Source: Cyclobacteriaceae bacterium (GTDB taxonomy: Bacteria; Bacteroidota; Bacteroidia; Cytophagales; Cyclobacteriaceae). From it: 64,000 nucleotides of DNA. The notes under the pieces were generated by a model. That model was not told where the DNA came from. It worked only from the letters and a program-made list of their open reading frames with translations, and ran no database searches. A program made the translations under genes and the position numbers. Where the stretch lies: the NCBI GenBank assembly GCA_022842845.1, contig JALHOT010000002.1:1-64000 (forward strand), written 5' to 3'. Shown here one piece after another: positions 15,396-24,424 of the stretch (position 1 is the first letter of the stretch; the number at the start of each line of letters is the position of its first letter).

Positions 15396-18212
15396 ATGCC
15401 ACGCGACAGAAGCATTCGCTCCGTACTCATCATCGGTAGCGGTCCCATTATCATCGGTCAAGCTTGCGAATTCGACTATTCTGGCTCTCAGGCCGCTCGT
15501 TCTTTGCGCGAAGAAGGCATTGAAGTGGTGCTGATCAACTCCAATCCGGCCACTATCATGACGGACAAAGTGACAGCTGACCATATTTATCTCAAGCCTC
15601 TTACTAAAAAATCAATCCGCGAAATACTAGAAAAACACAATATCGATGCGGTGCTTCCCACCATGGGCGGGCAAACAGCCTTGAATTTGTGTATCGATTG
15701 CGATAAGGCTGGCATCTGGCAACATTATGGTGTACGTATCATTGGTGTGGATATCAAAGCCATCGAAACAACGGAAGATCGTGAGAAATTCCGCCTTAAA
15801 ATGCTGGAATTAGGTGTAGGCGTTTGTAAAGGCCGCACCGCCAAATCCTTTTTAGAAGGCAAAGAAATAGCACAGGAAACCGGATTCCCTTTGGTAATTC
15901 GCCCATCTTATACACTCGGAGGAACCGGTGGTGGTTTTGTAAACACCCCTCAGGAATTTGATGAGGCCCTCAACCGCGGTTTGCATGCTTCTCCTGTACA
16001 CGAAGTATTAGTAGAGCAATCCATTTTTGGCTGGAAAGAATATGAGCTTGAATTGCTGCGCGATAACGTAGGCAACGTGATCATTATCTGTTCGATCGAA
16101 AACTTCGATCCGATGGGTATTCACACAGGCGACTCTATAACGGTTGCCCCTGCGATGACCTTGCCTGACACAACCTATCAGCGCATGCGCGATCTGGCCA
16201 TCAAAATGATGAATGGCATTGGGCAATTTGCCGGTGGTTGTAATGTACAATTCTCTGTTAACCCAGATAATTATGAAGACATCATCGCGATCGAAATCAA
16301 CCCGCGTGTGTCCCGCTCTTCTGCCCTGGCCTCGAAAGCAACCGGTTATCCCATTGCTAAGATTGCCGCTAAACTATCAGTAGGATATAATCTTGACGAG
16401 CTGAAAAATGCCATTACAGGTACAACCTCTGCTTACTTCGAGCCAGCCCTCGATTATGTGATTGTAAAAATACCTCGCTGGAATTTCGACAAATTCCAGG
16501 GCGCTGACCGGAGACTTGGCTTACAGATGAAATCCGTGGGCGAGGTAATGGGTATAGGCAGAAATTTTCAGGAAGCCTTACAAAAAGCCTGTCAATCGCT
16601 GGAGATCAGAAGAAACGGCATTGGTGCCGATGGTAAAGAACTTCGAAATCAAGATGAGTTGTTGCACTCCTTGGCCAATCCTACCTGGAATCGATTATTC
16701 CATATCCACGATGCCATAAAGATTGGCATACCTTTAAAAACCATTGGTAAGCTTACGCGCATTGATAAATGGTTCCTCAAACAAATTGAGGAACTCGTAC
16801 AGATCGAGAAACAACTGGAAGAGTACGACATCAGCAATATCCCCACAGATTTACTTCGCACGGCCAAAGAAAAAGGTTTTGGCGATAGACAAATCGCTCA
16901 CTTACTGCATTGCTTTGAAAGTGAGGTTTTCAACAAGCGAAATGAGTTGGGCATCAAACGTGTGTATAAACTGGTAGATACTTGTGCGGCAGAGTTTGAA
17001 GCCAAAACACCCTATTACTACTCAACTTTCGATACTGAAAACGAGTCTATCCCATCCAATAAAAAGAAGGTAATTGTGTTGGGCTCTGGCCCGAACCGTA
17101 TCGGCCAGGGAATTGAATTCGATTACTCTTGCGTGCATGGTGTACTGGCTGCTAAAGAAAGCGGTTACGAAACCATCATGATCAACTGTAACCCTGAAAC
17201 AGTATCTACCGATTTCGATATAGCAGATAAACTTTATTTCGAACCTGTTTTCTGGGAACATCTATACGACATCATCCAACATGAAAAACCAGAAGGCGTC
17301 ATCGTACAATTAGGTGGCCAAACCGCTTTGAAGCTGGCAGAGAAGCTGCACAAGTACGGCATCAAAATAATTGGCACTTCATTCGATTCGCTTGATTTGG
17401 CAGAAGACAGAGGAAGATTTTCACAACTCTTAAAAGAACAAAGCATTCCTTATCCTGAATTTGGTGTGGCTACCGATCCAGATGAAGCCCTGGAAGTTTC
17501 CAAGCAAATTGGTTTCCCGCTCTTGGTTCGCCCTTCTTATGTACTGGGCGGGCAAAGCATGAAGATTGTGATCAACGAAAAAGAACTTGAATCACACATC
17601 ATCGACATCTGGAAGCATTTGCCTGATAATAAAGTGTTGCTCGATCATTATTTAGATGGCGCCATTGAAGCAGAAGCTGATGCGATATGCGATGGAGAAA
17701 ATGTGTACATCATCGGTATCATGCAACACATCGAGCCTGCCGGTATTCATTCAGGCGATTCGTATGCTGTATTGCCACCGTACAACCTGGGCGACTTCAT
17801 CATTAAACAAATAGAAACCTATACAACACGTATAGCACAAGCCTTGAAGGTAAAGGGCTTGATTAATATTCAATTTGCTATACAAAAAGATAAGGTTTAC
17901 ATCATTGAAGCTAATCCACGCGCCTCACGCACGGTGCCCTTTATTTGCAAAGCCTACGATGAGCCATACGTTAATTATGCCACCAAGGTAATGTTAGGGG
18001 TTAACAAAGTCACTGACTTTACGTTTAACCCTACTAAGAAAGGTTACGCCATCAAAGAACCTGTTTTCTCTTTCAGCAAGTTCCCCGATGTTAACAAGGA
18101 ACTCGGCCCCGAGATGAAATCAACCGGTGAAGCCATTTACTTTATCGATGATTTGATGGATGATTACTTCTTGAATATTTACAACGAACGAAACTTGTAC
18201 CTAAGTCGTTAA
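15396..18212 (+). CDS. carB: Carbamoyl-phosphate synthase large subunit without the C-terminal allosteric domain
   Basis: Makes carbamoyl phosphate from bicarbonate, ATP and ammonia for pyrimidine and arginine synthesis. Both synthetase halves are present: the first starts V-L-I-I-G-S-G-P-I-I-I-G-Q-A-C-E-F-D-Y-S, the second with V-L-G-S-G-P-N-R-I-G-Q-G-I-E-F-D-Y near residue 560. ATP-grasp glutamates appear in I-E-I-N-P-R and I-I-E-A-N-P-R. The protein stops at residue 938, soon after the second synthetase region, whereas the E. coli enzyme has about 1073 residues ending in an MGS-like domain that binds UMP, IMP and ornithine. That domain is missing and no stray coding remnant follows. Bacteroidota enzymes of this length are known to me. 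The small subunit gene carA is not in the window. Confidence 0.95.
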   Translation: MPRDRSIRSVLIIGSGPIIIGQACEFDYSGSQAARSLREEGIEVVLINSNPATIMTDKVTADHIYLKPLTKKSIREILEKHNIDAVLPTMGGQTALNLCIDCDKAGIWQHYGVRIIGVDIKAIETTEDREKFRLKMLELGVGVCKGRTAKSFLEGKEIAQETGFPLVIRPSYTLGGTGGGFVNTPQEFDEALNRGLHASPVHEVLVEQSIFGWKEYELELLRDNVGNVIIICSIENFDPMGIHTGDSITVAPAMTLPDTTYQRMRDLAIKMMNGIGQFAGGCNVQFSVNPDNYEDIIAIEINPRVSRSSALASKATGYPIAKIAAKLSVGYNLDELKNAITGTTSAYFEPALDYVIVKIPRWNFDKFQGADRRLGLQMKSVGEVMGIGRNFQEALQKACQSLEIRRNGIGADGKELRNQDELLHSLANPTWNRLFHIHDAIKIGIPLKTIGKLTRIDKWFLKQIEELVQIEKQLEEYDISNIPTDLLRTAKEKGFGDRQIAHLLHCFESEVFNKRNELGIKRVYKLVDTCAAEFEAKTPYYYSTFDTENESIPSNKKKVIVLGSGPNRIGQGIEFDYSCVHGVLAAKESGYETIMINCNPETVSTDFDIADKLYFEPVFWEHLYDIIQHEKPEGVIVQLGGQTALKLAEKLHKYGIKIIGTSFDSLDLAEDRGRFSQLLKEQSIPYPEFGVATDPDEALEVSKQIGFPLLVRPSYVLGGQSMKIVINEKELESHIIDIWKHLPDNKVLLDHYLDGAIEAEADAICDGENVYIIGIMQHIEPAGIHSGDSYAVLPPYNLGDFIIKQIETYTTRIAQALKVKGLINIQFAIQKDKVYIIEANPRASRTVPFICKAYDEPYVNYATKVMLGVNKVTDFTFNPTKKGYAIKEPVFSFSKFPDVNKELGPEMKSTGEAIYFIDDLMDDYFLNIYNERNLYLSR

Positions 18213-18218
18213 TAGAGC

Positions 18219-18437
18219 ATGCTTAAGTTTTTAATCATATGCGTTTTGATCGGCTACGTTTTGTATAAAATTGGTAGCTCTGTCAGAGTATATACAAATC
18301 AAAACATGTATCAGCGGCCACCGCAATACCGCCCACCGGGCACTAATGTTAATATTGAAACGCCTCCTCCAAGCAAAAAAGAAAACGGCAAGGACTTTAA
18401 AGGTGGTGAGTATGTAGATTACGAAGAAGTGAAATAA
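18219..18437 (+). CDS. DUF4834 family small membrane protein
   Basis: A 72-residue protein with one N-terminal transmembrane helix (about 2-20) and a proline-rich cytoplasmic tail ending G-G-E-Y-V-D-Y-E-E-V-K, the form of DUF4834 proteins of Bacteroidota. Starts six bases after carB, so it is on the carB transcript. Function unknown. Confidence 0.78.
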   Translation: MLKFLIICVLIGYVLYKIGSSVRVYTNQNMYQRPPQYRPPGTNVNIETPPPSKKENGKDFKGGEYVDYEEVK

Positions 18438-18445
18438 TGAATACC

Positions 18446-18474
18446 GTCAATGTTTCTACTCACGAAACATTGAC
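18446..18474. promoter_or_regulatory. Hairpin between the DUF4834 gene and dapF
   Basis: Perfect 11-base inverted repeat GTCAATGTTTC (18446-18456) / GAAACATTGAC (18464-18474) with a seven-base loop. No T run follows, so it is a poor terminator. It begins nine bases after the preceding stop and ends 16 bases before the TTG start of dapF, followed by degenerate ATTGACGATT repeats. Confidence 0.6.
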
Positions 18475-18490
18475 GATTGACGATTAGCCA

Positions 18491-19264
18491 TTGACAATCC
18501 CATTTACAAAGTACCAGGCCACAGGCAACGATTTTATTCTGATTGATAATCGGGATGGGAAAATTGTGCTGAGTAAAGAAGAAATCATTCGGCTCTGCGA
18601 CCGAAAATTCGGTGTAGGGGCAGATGGGCTTATCTTCATCGAGGCTTCAACTCACGCGCCCTTCAACGTAAACTATTTCAACAGCGATGGCTCTCAAAGC
18701 CTTTGCGGTAATGGCAGCAGAGCAGCTGTACACTTTGCTGCAAGATTACATCTGTTACAAGACCATACCGTGTTTAATGCTTACGATGGACTGCATGAAG
18801 CAGCACTTCTTCAAAATGATGTGGTTCGTCTGCGCATGAATGATACAGCCCCAGCCATCATGAAAGGGGGAGAAATATTTCTGAACACAGGTTCACCCCA
18901 CATAGTACGCTTTGTACAAGATATTGATCATTATCCCGTCTTTGAAGAAGGTAAGCAGATCCGCTACAGCGAGGCCCACCAACCCAATGGCAGCAATGTT
19001 AATTTCGTTGCACTGTTGCCTGATAACACCATTTTCGTGCGTACCTACGAGCGCGGTGTAGAAAACGAAACGCTTTCGTGTGGAACAGGCGTTACGGCAG
19101 CGGCCCTGGCAGCTTCAGCTAAGGGCTACACCTCTCCTATCCACATCAAAACATTGGGAGGGTCACTTTCGGTGGCCTTTAAAATCGGTCAGGCAGGCGC
19201 ATTTACTGACATCTACCTGATCGGACCTGCCAAAAAGGTGTTCGAAGGCACTTTGGAGCTATAA
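18491..19264 (+). CDS. dapF: Diaminopimelate epimerase
   Basis: Converts LL-DAP to meso-DAP for lysine and peptidoglycan synthesis. The two catalytic cysteines are C72 (S-L-C-G-N-G-S-R) and C197 (L-S-C-G-T-G-V-T), and the start T-K-Y-Q-A-T-G-N-D-F matches the family. The start codon is TTG at 18491: an in-frame TAG lies at 18485-18487 and no ATG is available before the conserved N-terminus. 257 residues is normal. The preceding hairpin and the weak start codon suggest low or regulated translation. Confidence 0.93.
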   Translation: MTIPFTKYQATGNDFILIDNRDGKIVLSKEEIIRLCDRKFGVGADGLIFIEASTHAPFNVNYFNSDGSQSLCGNGSRAAVHFAARLHLLQDHTVFNAYDGLHEAALLQNDVVRLRMNDTAPAIMKGGEIFLNTGSPHIVRFVQDIDHYPVFEEGKQIRYSEAHQPNGSNVNFVALLPDNTIFVRTYERGVENETLSCGTGVTAAALAASAKGYTSPIHIKTLGGSLSVAFKIGQAGAFTDIYLIGPAKKVFEGTLEL

Positions 19265-19357
19265 TTGACAAGCTCATTTTCCAAAAACAGCTTAACTTTA
19301 ACCCCATTTCGTTGGTAGCCATTGTTATCAACCTGAAATTATCGATCCTACTTTTCT

Positions 19358-22300
19358 ATGTTACAATTCATTGCTAAAATTTTCGGTACTAAGTCTCAGC
19401 GAGATATCAAGGCCATTGAGCCCCTTGTTAAAGAAACCCTTCAGGAATTTGAGAAGCTGGCTCCGCTCTCTAACAATCAGCTACGCGAGCAAACCAAGCA
19501 GGTACAAAACACCATCAATGAGGCACTCAAGTCTATTGACAATGAAATAGCGGCTTTACACAAGCGCGTTGCTGATCAGCCAGACATGGACATCAATGAG
19601 AAGGAAGCTGTTTTCGCTGAAATTGATAAGCTTGAAGAAGATCGTAATAAAGACCTTGAAAAAGTATTGTTAAAGGTTTTACCTAAAGCCTTCGCCATTG
19701 TGCGTGATACAGCCAGACGTTTCAAAGAGAATGATTACCTGGAAGTAACAGCGCAAGACTACGATATTCAGCTATCGGCAACACATCCCAACATCACCAT
19801 TCATGGGGACAAGGCCCGTTGGGCCAAGCAGTGGATGGCAGCCGGCAACTTAATCACCTGGGATATGATGCACTATGAAGTGCAGATCATTGGTGGTATT
19901 GTACTGCACCAGGGTAAAGTATCTGAAATGGCAACAGGTGAAGGTAAAACGTTGGTGGCAACCTTCCCTACCTTCTTAAATGCCCTGGCTAAACGAGGCG
20001 TACACCTGGTAACTGTAAACGACTACCTGGCCAAACGCGATAGCGAATGGATGGCGCCTCTATTCCAATTCCACGGATTAACCGTAGACTGTATTGATAA
20101 GCATGAGCCCAACTCCATTGCCAGAAGAAACGCTTACAAAGCAGATATAACCTACGGAACTAATAACGAGTTTGGTTTCGATTACCTGCGCGACAACATG
20201 GCACGAGAAACGGAAGAACTTGTGCAGCGTGGCCACCACTATGCCATGGTCGATGAGGTTGACTCTGTATTGATTGATGAAGCCCGTACACCCCTCATTA
20301 TTTCAGGGCCTGTGCCCAAAGGAGATCAGCACGAATTCTACGATCTCAAGCCACGCATCTTTAAGTTGGTAGAAGCCCAGAAAAAATTAATTACTCAGTA
20401 CCTCACGGATGCAAAAAAACAAATAGAAGCAGGCAACGAAAAAGATGGTGGCCTTTCTATTTTCCGTGCCCATCGTGGTATGCCTAAATACAAACCTGTA
20501 ATTAAGTATTTGAGCGAAACGGGCATCAGGGCCATCATGCAGAAAACAGAAAACTACTATCTGCAGGACAACAAAAAAATGATGCCTGAAGCGGATGCTC
20601 CGCTATACTTTATCATCGATGAAAAAGATAATAGTGTAGACCTGACTGAAAAGGGTATTGACCTCATCACCGGTGAAGGGGAAGATCCTAAGTTCTTCAT
20701 CTTACCCGAAATCGGAACAGAATTAAATAAGTTAGAAAAAGACCTCAGCCTGAGTGATGCAGATCGCTTACATAAAAAGGAAGAACTCATCAAAGAATAC
20801 CAGGTAAAGTCACAGCGCATTCACAGCGTAAACCAATTGCTGAAGGCTTATACCATGTTCGAAAAAGATACTGAGTACATTATTGTAGATGGAAAAGTAA
20901 AAATCGTAGACGAACAAACCGGTCGTGTGCTGGATGGCAGACGTTACTCCGATGGCTTGCACCAGGCTATCGAAGCGAAGGAAAATGTGAAGGTGGAAGA
21001 TGCCACCCAAACTTACGCGACCATAACACTGCAGAACTATTTCCGCATGTACCATAAGCTAGCTGGTATGACGGGTACAGCCGAAACAGAAGCAGGAGAA
21101 TTCTGGGACATCTACAAACTAGATGTGGTAGTGATTCCTCAAAACAAAGTGGCTGTTAGAAAAGATCACGATGATTTAGTGTACAAAACCATCCGCGAAA
21201 AATTCACAGCCGTCATTGATGAGATCGTTAAGCTAACAGATGCCGGAAGACCCGTACTGGTGGGTACTACTTCGGTAGAAATTTCTGAATTGGTAAGCCG
21301 CATGTTGCAAATGCGCAAGATCAAGCACAATGTACTAAACGCGAAGCAGCACCAACGCGAAGCAGAGATAGTAGCTGAGGCCGGTAAATCGGGCACCGTA
21401 ACCATTGCCACCAACATGGCCGGTCGTGGTACCGATATTAAACTTACACCAGAGTCGAAGGCTGCCGGTGGCTTGGCCATCATTGGTACAGAGCGTCACG
21501 AATCAAGACGTGTAGACCGCCAGTTGCGCGGGCGTGCAGGGCGCCAGGGCGATCCGGGTTCTTCACAATTCTACGTATCGCTTGAGGACAACCTGATGCG
21601 CCTGTTTATGCCAGAGCGTATTGCGCGCATCATGGATAGACTCGGCCTGAAAGAAGGTGAAGTAATTCAACACTCTATGGTAACCAGCTCTATCGAGCGG
21701 GCACAGAAAAAAGTAGAAGAGAATAACTTCGGTATCCGTAAGCGCTTGCTGGAGTATGACAACGTAATGAACTCGCAACGTGAGGTAATCTACAAACGCA
21801 GAAAAAATGCGTTATTCGGTGAGCGCCTTGAATTAGATATTCTCACCATGATCTTCGATACTGCCGAAGAAATGGTTATCAATGCAAAAAATGCAGCTGA
21901 CTATGAAAGCCTGCGATTGAATGCGCTCAGCACCTTTGGCATTGATTACGAAATCACAAAAGAAGAGTTCGAAAAACTTGATCAGAGCAAGCTTAGCAAT
22001 AACCTTTACGAGCAAGCTTTGGGTCACTACCACCGTAAGAATAAAGCAGAAGCAGCCAAAGCACTGCCTATTGTAAGGGATGTGCACGCCACCAGAGGCG
22101 CAACGGTAGAAAACATTCTGGTTCCTTTTACTGATGGGATAAAACAAATTGGTGTTGCGGCTAACTTAGCTAAGTGTGTAGAAACTGAGAATGCAGAGCT
22201 TGTTAAATCCATGGAGAAAATGATTGCCTTGGCCATCATTGATCAGTTATGGAAAGAACACTTACGCGATATGGATGACCTAAAGCAGTCTGTTCAAACA

Positions 22301-22705
22301 GCCGTTTACGAACAAAAGGATCCATTACTCATTTACAAATTCGAAGGCTTCGAAGCCTTTAAAAAGTTGGTAGCAAAAGTGAACGAGGAGACCGTTACCT
22401 TCCTGATGAAGGCTTATATACCCGTAGAGAAATCAGAACAGGTACAAGAAGCAAGGGCTAGCCGTGCCCGTGTTCGACTTAACGAAAATAAAGAAGAGTC
22501 GAAATCACTCTTGAGTGGTGGCGGACCTCAGCCGCAAGCCAATCGCCCTCCACAGGAAAAAATAATGCCGGTAAAGTCTGAAAAAATCGCCAATAGAAAT
22601 GATAAGGTAAGCGTACAGTATCCGGATGGTCGCGTATTGCGCGATGTGAAGTATAAGAAAGTTGAGGATGATATTCTGAACAATCGTTGCGTTGTAATTG
22701 AATAG
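19358..22705 (+). CDS. secA: Protein translocase ATPase SecA
   Basis: Motor ATPase of the Sec pathway. Walker A is M-A-T-G-E-G-K-T-L-V-A, and the DEAD-type V-D-E-V-D-S, preprotein cross-linking, helical wing and C-terminal helicase regions (G-R-A-G-R-Q-G-D-P-G) follow in order. At 1115 residues it is longer than E. coli SecA (901) because of insertions, notably one of about 200 residues after the first nucleotide-binding domain, common in Bacteroidota. The C-terminal tail is Pro/Gln-rich and shows no Cys-x-Cys zinc motif, the usual SecB-binding end. Confidence 0.97.
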   Translation: MLQFIAKIFGTKSQRDIKAIEPLVKETLQEFEKLAPLSNNQLREQTKQVQNTINEALKSIDNEIAALHKRVADQPDMDINEKEAVFAEIDKLEEDRNKDLEKVLLKVLPKAFAIVRDTARRFKENDYLEVTAQDYDIQLSATHPNITIHGDKARWAKQWMAAGNLITWDMMHYEVQIIGGIVLHQGKVSEMATGEGKTLVATFPTFLNALAKRGVHLVTVNDYLAKRDSEWMAPLFQFHGLTVDCIDKHEPNSIARRNAYKADITYGTNNEFGFDYLRDNMARETEELVQRGHHYAMVDEVDSVLIDEARTPLIISGPVPKGDQHEFYDLKPRIFKLVEAQKKLITQYLTDAKKQIEAGNEKDGGLSIFRAHRGMPKYKPVIKYLSETGIRAIMQKTENYYLQDNKKMMPEADAPLYFIIDEKDNSVDLTEKGIDLITGEGEDPKFFILPEIGTELNKLEKDLSLSDADRLHKKEELIKEYQVKSQRIHSVNQLLKAYTMFEKDTEYIIVDGKVKIVDEQTGRVLDGRRYSDGLHQAIEAKENVKVEDATQTYATITLQNYFRMYHKLAGMTGTAETEAGEFWDIYKLDVVVIPQNKVAVRKDHDDLVYKTIREKFTAVIDEIVKLTDAGRPVLVGTTSVEISELVSRMLQMRKIKHNVLNAKQHQREAEIVAEAGKSGTVTIATNMAGRGTDIKLTPESKAAGGLAIIGTERHESRRVDRQLRGRAGRQGDPGSSQFYVSLEDNLMRLFMPERIARIMDRLGLKEGEVIQHSMVTSSIERAQKKVEENNFGIRKRLLEYDNVMNSQREVIYKRRKNALFGERLELDILTMIFDTAEEMVINAKNAADYESLRLNALSTFGIDYEITKEEFEKLDQSKLSNNLYEQALGHYHRKNKAEAAKALPIVRDVHATRGATVENILVPFTDGIKQIGVAANLAKCVETENAELVKSMEKMIALAIIDQLWKEHLRDMDDLKQSVQTAVYEQKDPLLIYKFEGFEAFKKLVAKVNEETVTFLMKAYIPVEKSEQVQEARASRARVRLNENKEESKSLLSGGGPQPQANRPPQEKIMPVKSEKIANRNDKVSVQYPDGRVLRDVKYKKVEDDILNNRCVVIE

Positions 22706-22707
22706 GT

Positions 22708-23223
22708 ATGAAGAGAATGTTTGAGCTATCACATTACTTATTATACATGATCATGATGGGCTGTGCCTCTAGTCAGGTGAGCCCATCATCTTCTTCCTCT
22801 AGCTATGCAGAAGATCTTTCATACCTGCATCCTGTTTATAATGAGGAAAGTGAAGCGCCTAAAAACATTAACTCCGATAACAATAAAACAAAAGCTGCTT
22901 ATACCGAACCAAAATTTGCAGTCAATCAGTCGCTTCATGCTGTGCTTGATAGTATCGACAGAATTAACCTGACCCGGAAATTAGTAGACGGGTTTACAAT
23001 TCAGGTGTATGCTGGACAAAAGCGTGATGACGCCTTGAACACAAAACGCAGCATGGATCAGAACCTGCCAGAACTAAAAGCTGAAATGACCTATGTGCAG
23101 CCTACTTTTCGAATTAAGGCAGGCAAGTATTACACACAATTGGATGCACAAAAAGATTACGTGGCTGTAAAGCGTTACTTTCCGAACGCAATACTCGTTC
23201 CGGATAAAATTGCCATTCAATAA
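22708..23223 (+). CDS. Lipoprotein with SPOR-like domain
   Basis: A 171-residue protein starting two bases after secA (TAGgtATG). The N-terminus gives a lipobox with cysteine at about residue 19 (M-M-G-C-A-S-S), followed by a Ser-rich linker. Residues about 92-168 resemble a SPOR peptidoglycan-binding domain: G-F-T-I-Q-V-Y-A-G-Q-K-R-D-D-A, then T-F-R-I-K-A-G-K-Y and a final A-I-L-V-P-D. It would bind denuded glycans in the periplasm. Co-transcription with secA is likely from spacing. Confidence 0.78.
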   Translation: MKRMFELSHYLLYMIMMGCASSQVSPSSSSSSYAEDLSYLHPVYNEESEAPKNINSDNNKTKAAYTEPKFAVNQSLHAVLDSIDRINLTRKLVDGFTIQVYAGQKRDDALNTKRSMDQNLPELKAEMTYVQPTFRIKAGKYYTQLDAQKDYVAVKRYFPNAILVPDKIAIQ

Positions 23224-23233
23224 ACTGCTTATA

Positions 23234-24109
23234 TCAGGCTACATCCCTTCCGGTAATAATTTTTAGCATAGCAAACCAATCCTGCCTGTCTAAAACGATA
23301 TCCACTGCGCCAGCTGCCTCTTGAATACGTTCTGTTTTTGTTGTTCCTGTAATTGGAAAAAGTCGGGCAGGATGCTGAAGCAACCAAGCAAAAAGAAGTT
23401 TGGCTGTGCTGGCTTTATACTTATCTGCCATCACACCCAAGTCTTGCATCTTTTCCAAATCATCAAAGTACTTGCCACTTCCAAGTGGAGACCAGGCCAT
23501 AATACCTGTCTGGTGTTTCATCATCGTGTCAGCAACACCATTAAAAAACACCTCTGGCTTAAAGAGAGAAACCTCCAGTTGATTAGTGACCAAGGGCATG
23601 GGCAAATAGGTCTGGAGCATTTCAAACTGCGTTGAGGTGAAATTGGAAACACCAAAGTGCAACACCTTGCCCTGTTCATATAAATCGGAAAAGGCCTTTG
23701 CAATCTCATAAGGATTCATCAAAGGATCAGGCCTATGAAGGAGCAGCAGATCAATGCGGTCAGTACCAAAATTTTGTAATGATTGCTCGACTGAACGGAT
23801 GATGTAACTATAGGAAGTATTATAGTGCTTAATCCTATTTTCCGGTCTGGATTCTACCTTCAAACTGATGCCACACTTGGTTACAAGCTCCATTTTATTG
23901 CGTAAGCCTGGTTGTTGGCGTAACACACGACCAAAGAGCTCTTCAATGCTGTACTGACCATAAATATCTGCATGGTCGAAAGTGCTGATACCACAATCCA
24001 ACGCAGCACTGATGCAACGCTCATGGGTTGTCTCATCCAACCACTTCCACACACCGGCAATGACTTGCGAAAATTCAGGCCCCTTAGGATGTATTCTTTG
24101 GCGCTTCAT
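23234..24109 (-). CDS. Aldo/keto reductase
   Basis: NADPH-dependent aldo/keto reductase with TIM-barrel fold. The catalytic tetrad can be seen in F-D-H-A-D-I-Y-G (Asp, Tyr), V-T-K-C-G (Lys) and L-L-L-H-R-P-D (His). The C-terminal coenzyme-binding part includes P-I-T-G-T-T-K-T-E-R-I. 291 residues, closest in style to YdhF-type reductases. Its ATG directly follows the stop of the upstream gene (TAGATG). Substrate unknown. Confidence 0.9.
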   Translation of the reverse strand: MKRQRIHPKGPEFSQVIAGVWKWLDETTHERCISAALDCGISTFDHADIYGQYSIEELFGRVLRQQPGLRNKMELVTKCGISLKVESRPENRIKHYNTSYSYIIRSVEQSLQNFGTDRIDLLLLHRPDPLMNPYEIAKAFSDLYEQGKVLHFGVSNFTSTQFEMLQTYLPMPLVTNQLEVSLFKPEVFFNGVADTMMKHQTGIMAWSPLGSGKYFDDLEKMQDLGVMADKYKASTAKLLFAWLLQHPARLFPITGTTKTERIQEAAGAVDIVLDRQDWFAMLKIITGRDVA

Positions 24110-24421
24110 CTATTTGCCGCTTTGATGTTGGTGGCACTTCTTGCCCTTACTGGCTGTCATGCGCTTACAGCGTGTGCCATCTTTTGTTTTTCCTTCGCAT
24201 TGCTTCAAAGTGGCCTTTCCCAATTCGTTGGGCTTACACACCTCACATGCTTTTTTACCAGCCTTTTTTGCCTTGTCAATTGCTATGCCATCCGCATCAC
24301 CGGAAAGGCGACAGTCAGCTGTATGATACTTTTCTCCTTTGGCTGATGAGTATACTGTTTGTGCTTTAGCTGTCAGGCTAAGACCAAAAATCAATGTTAT
24401 CCCGATGAATACTTTTTTCAT
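24110..24421 (-). CDS. Small secreted protein with two putative zinc sites
   Basis: A 103-residue exported protein; residues 1-20 form a signal peptide ending A-K-A-Q. The first half has Y-H33-x3-C37 and C59-x2-C62 in A-C-E-V-C-K-P, like the Ada-type metal-binding domain found in nuclease-like secreted proteins. The second half has C75-x9-C85-x10-C96-x2-H99 with G-K-T-K-D-G-T-R-C-K-R, resembling DUF5763. Both look like small zinc-ribbon folds. Lies between the phosphorylase and the reductase on one transcript. Function unknown. Confidence 0.75.
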   Translation of the reverse strand: MKKVFIGITLIFGLSLTAKAQTVYSSAKGEKYHTADCRLSGDADGIAIDKAKKAGKKACEVCKPNELGKATLKQCEGKTKDGTRCKRMTASKGKKCHQHQSGK

Positions 24422-24424
24422 ATA

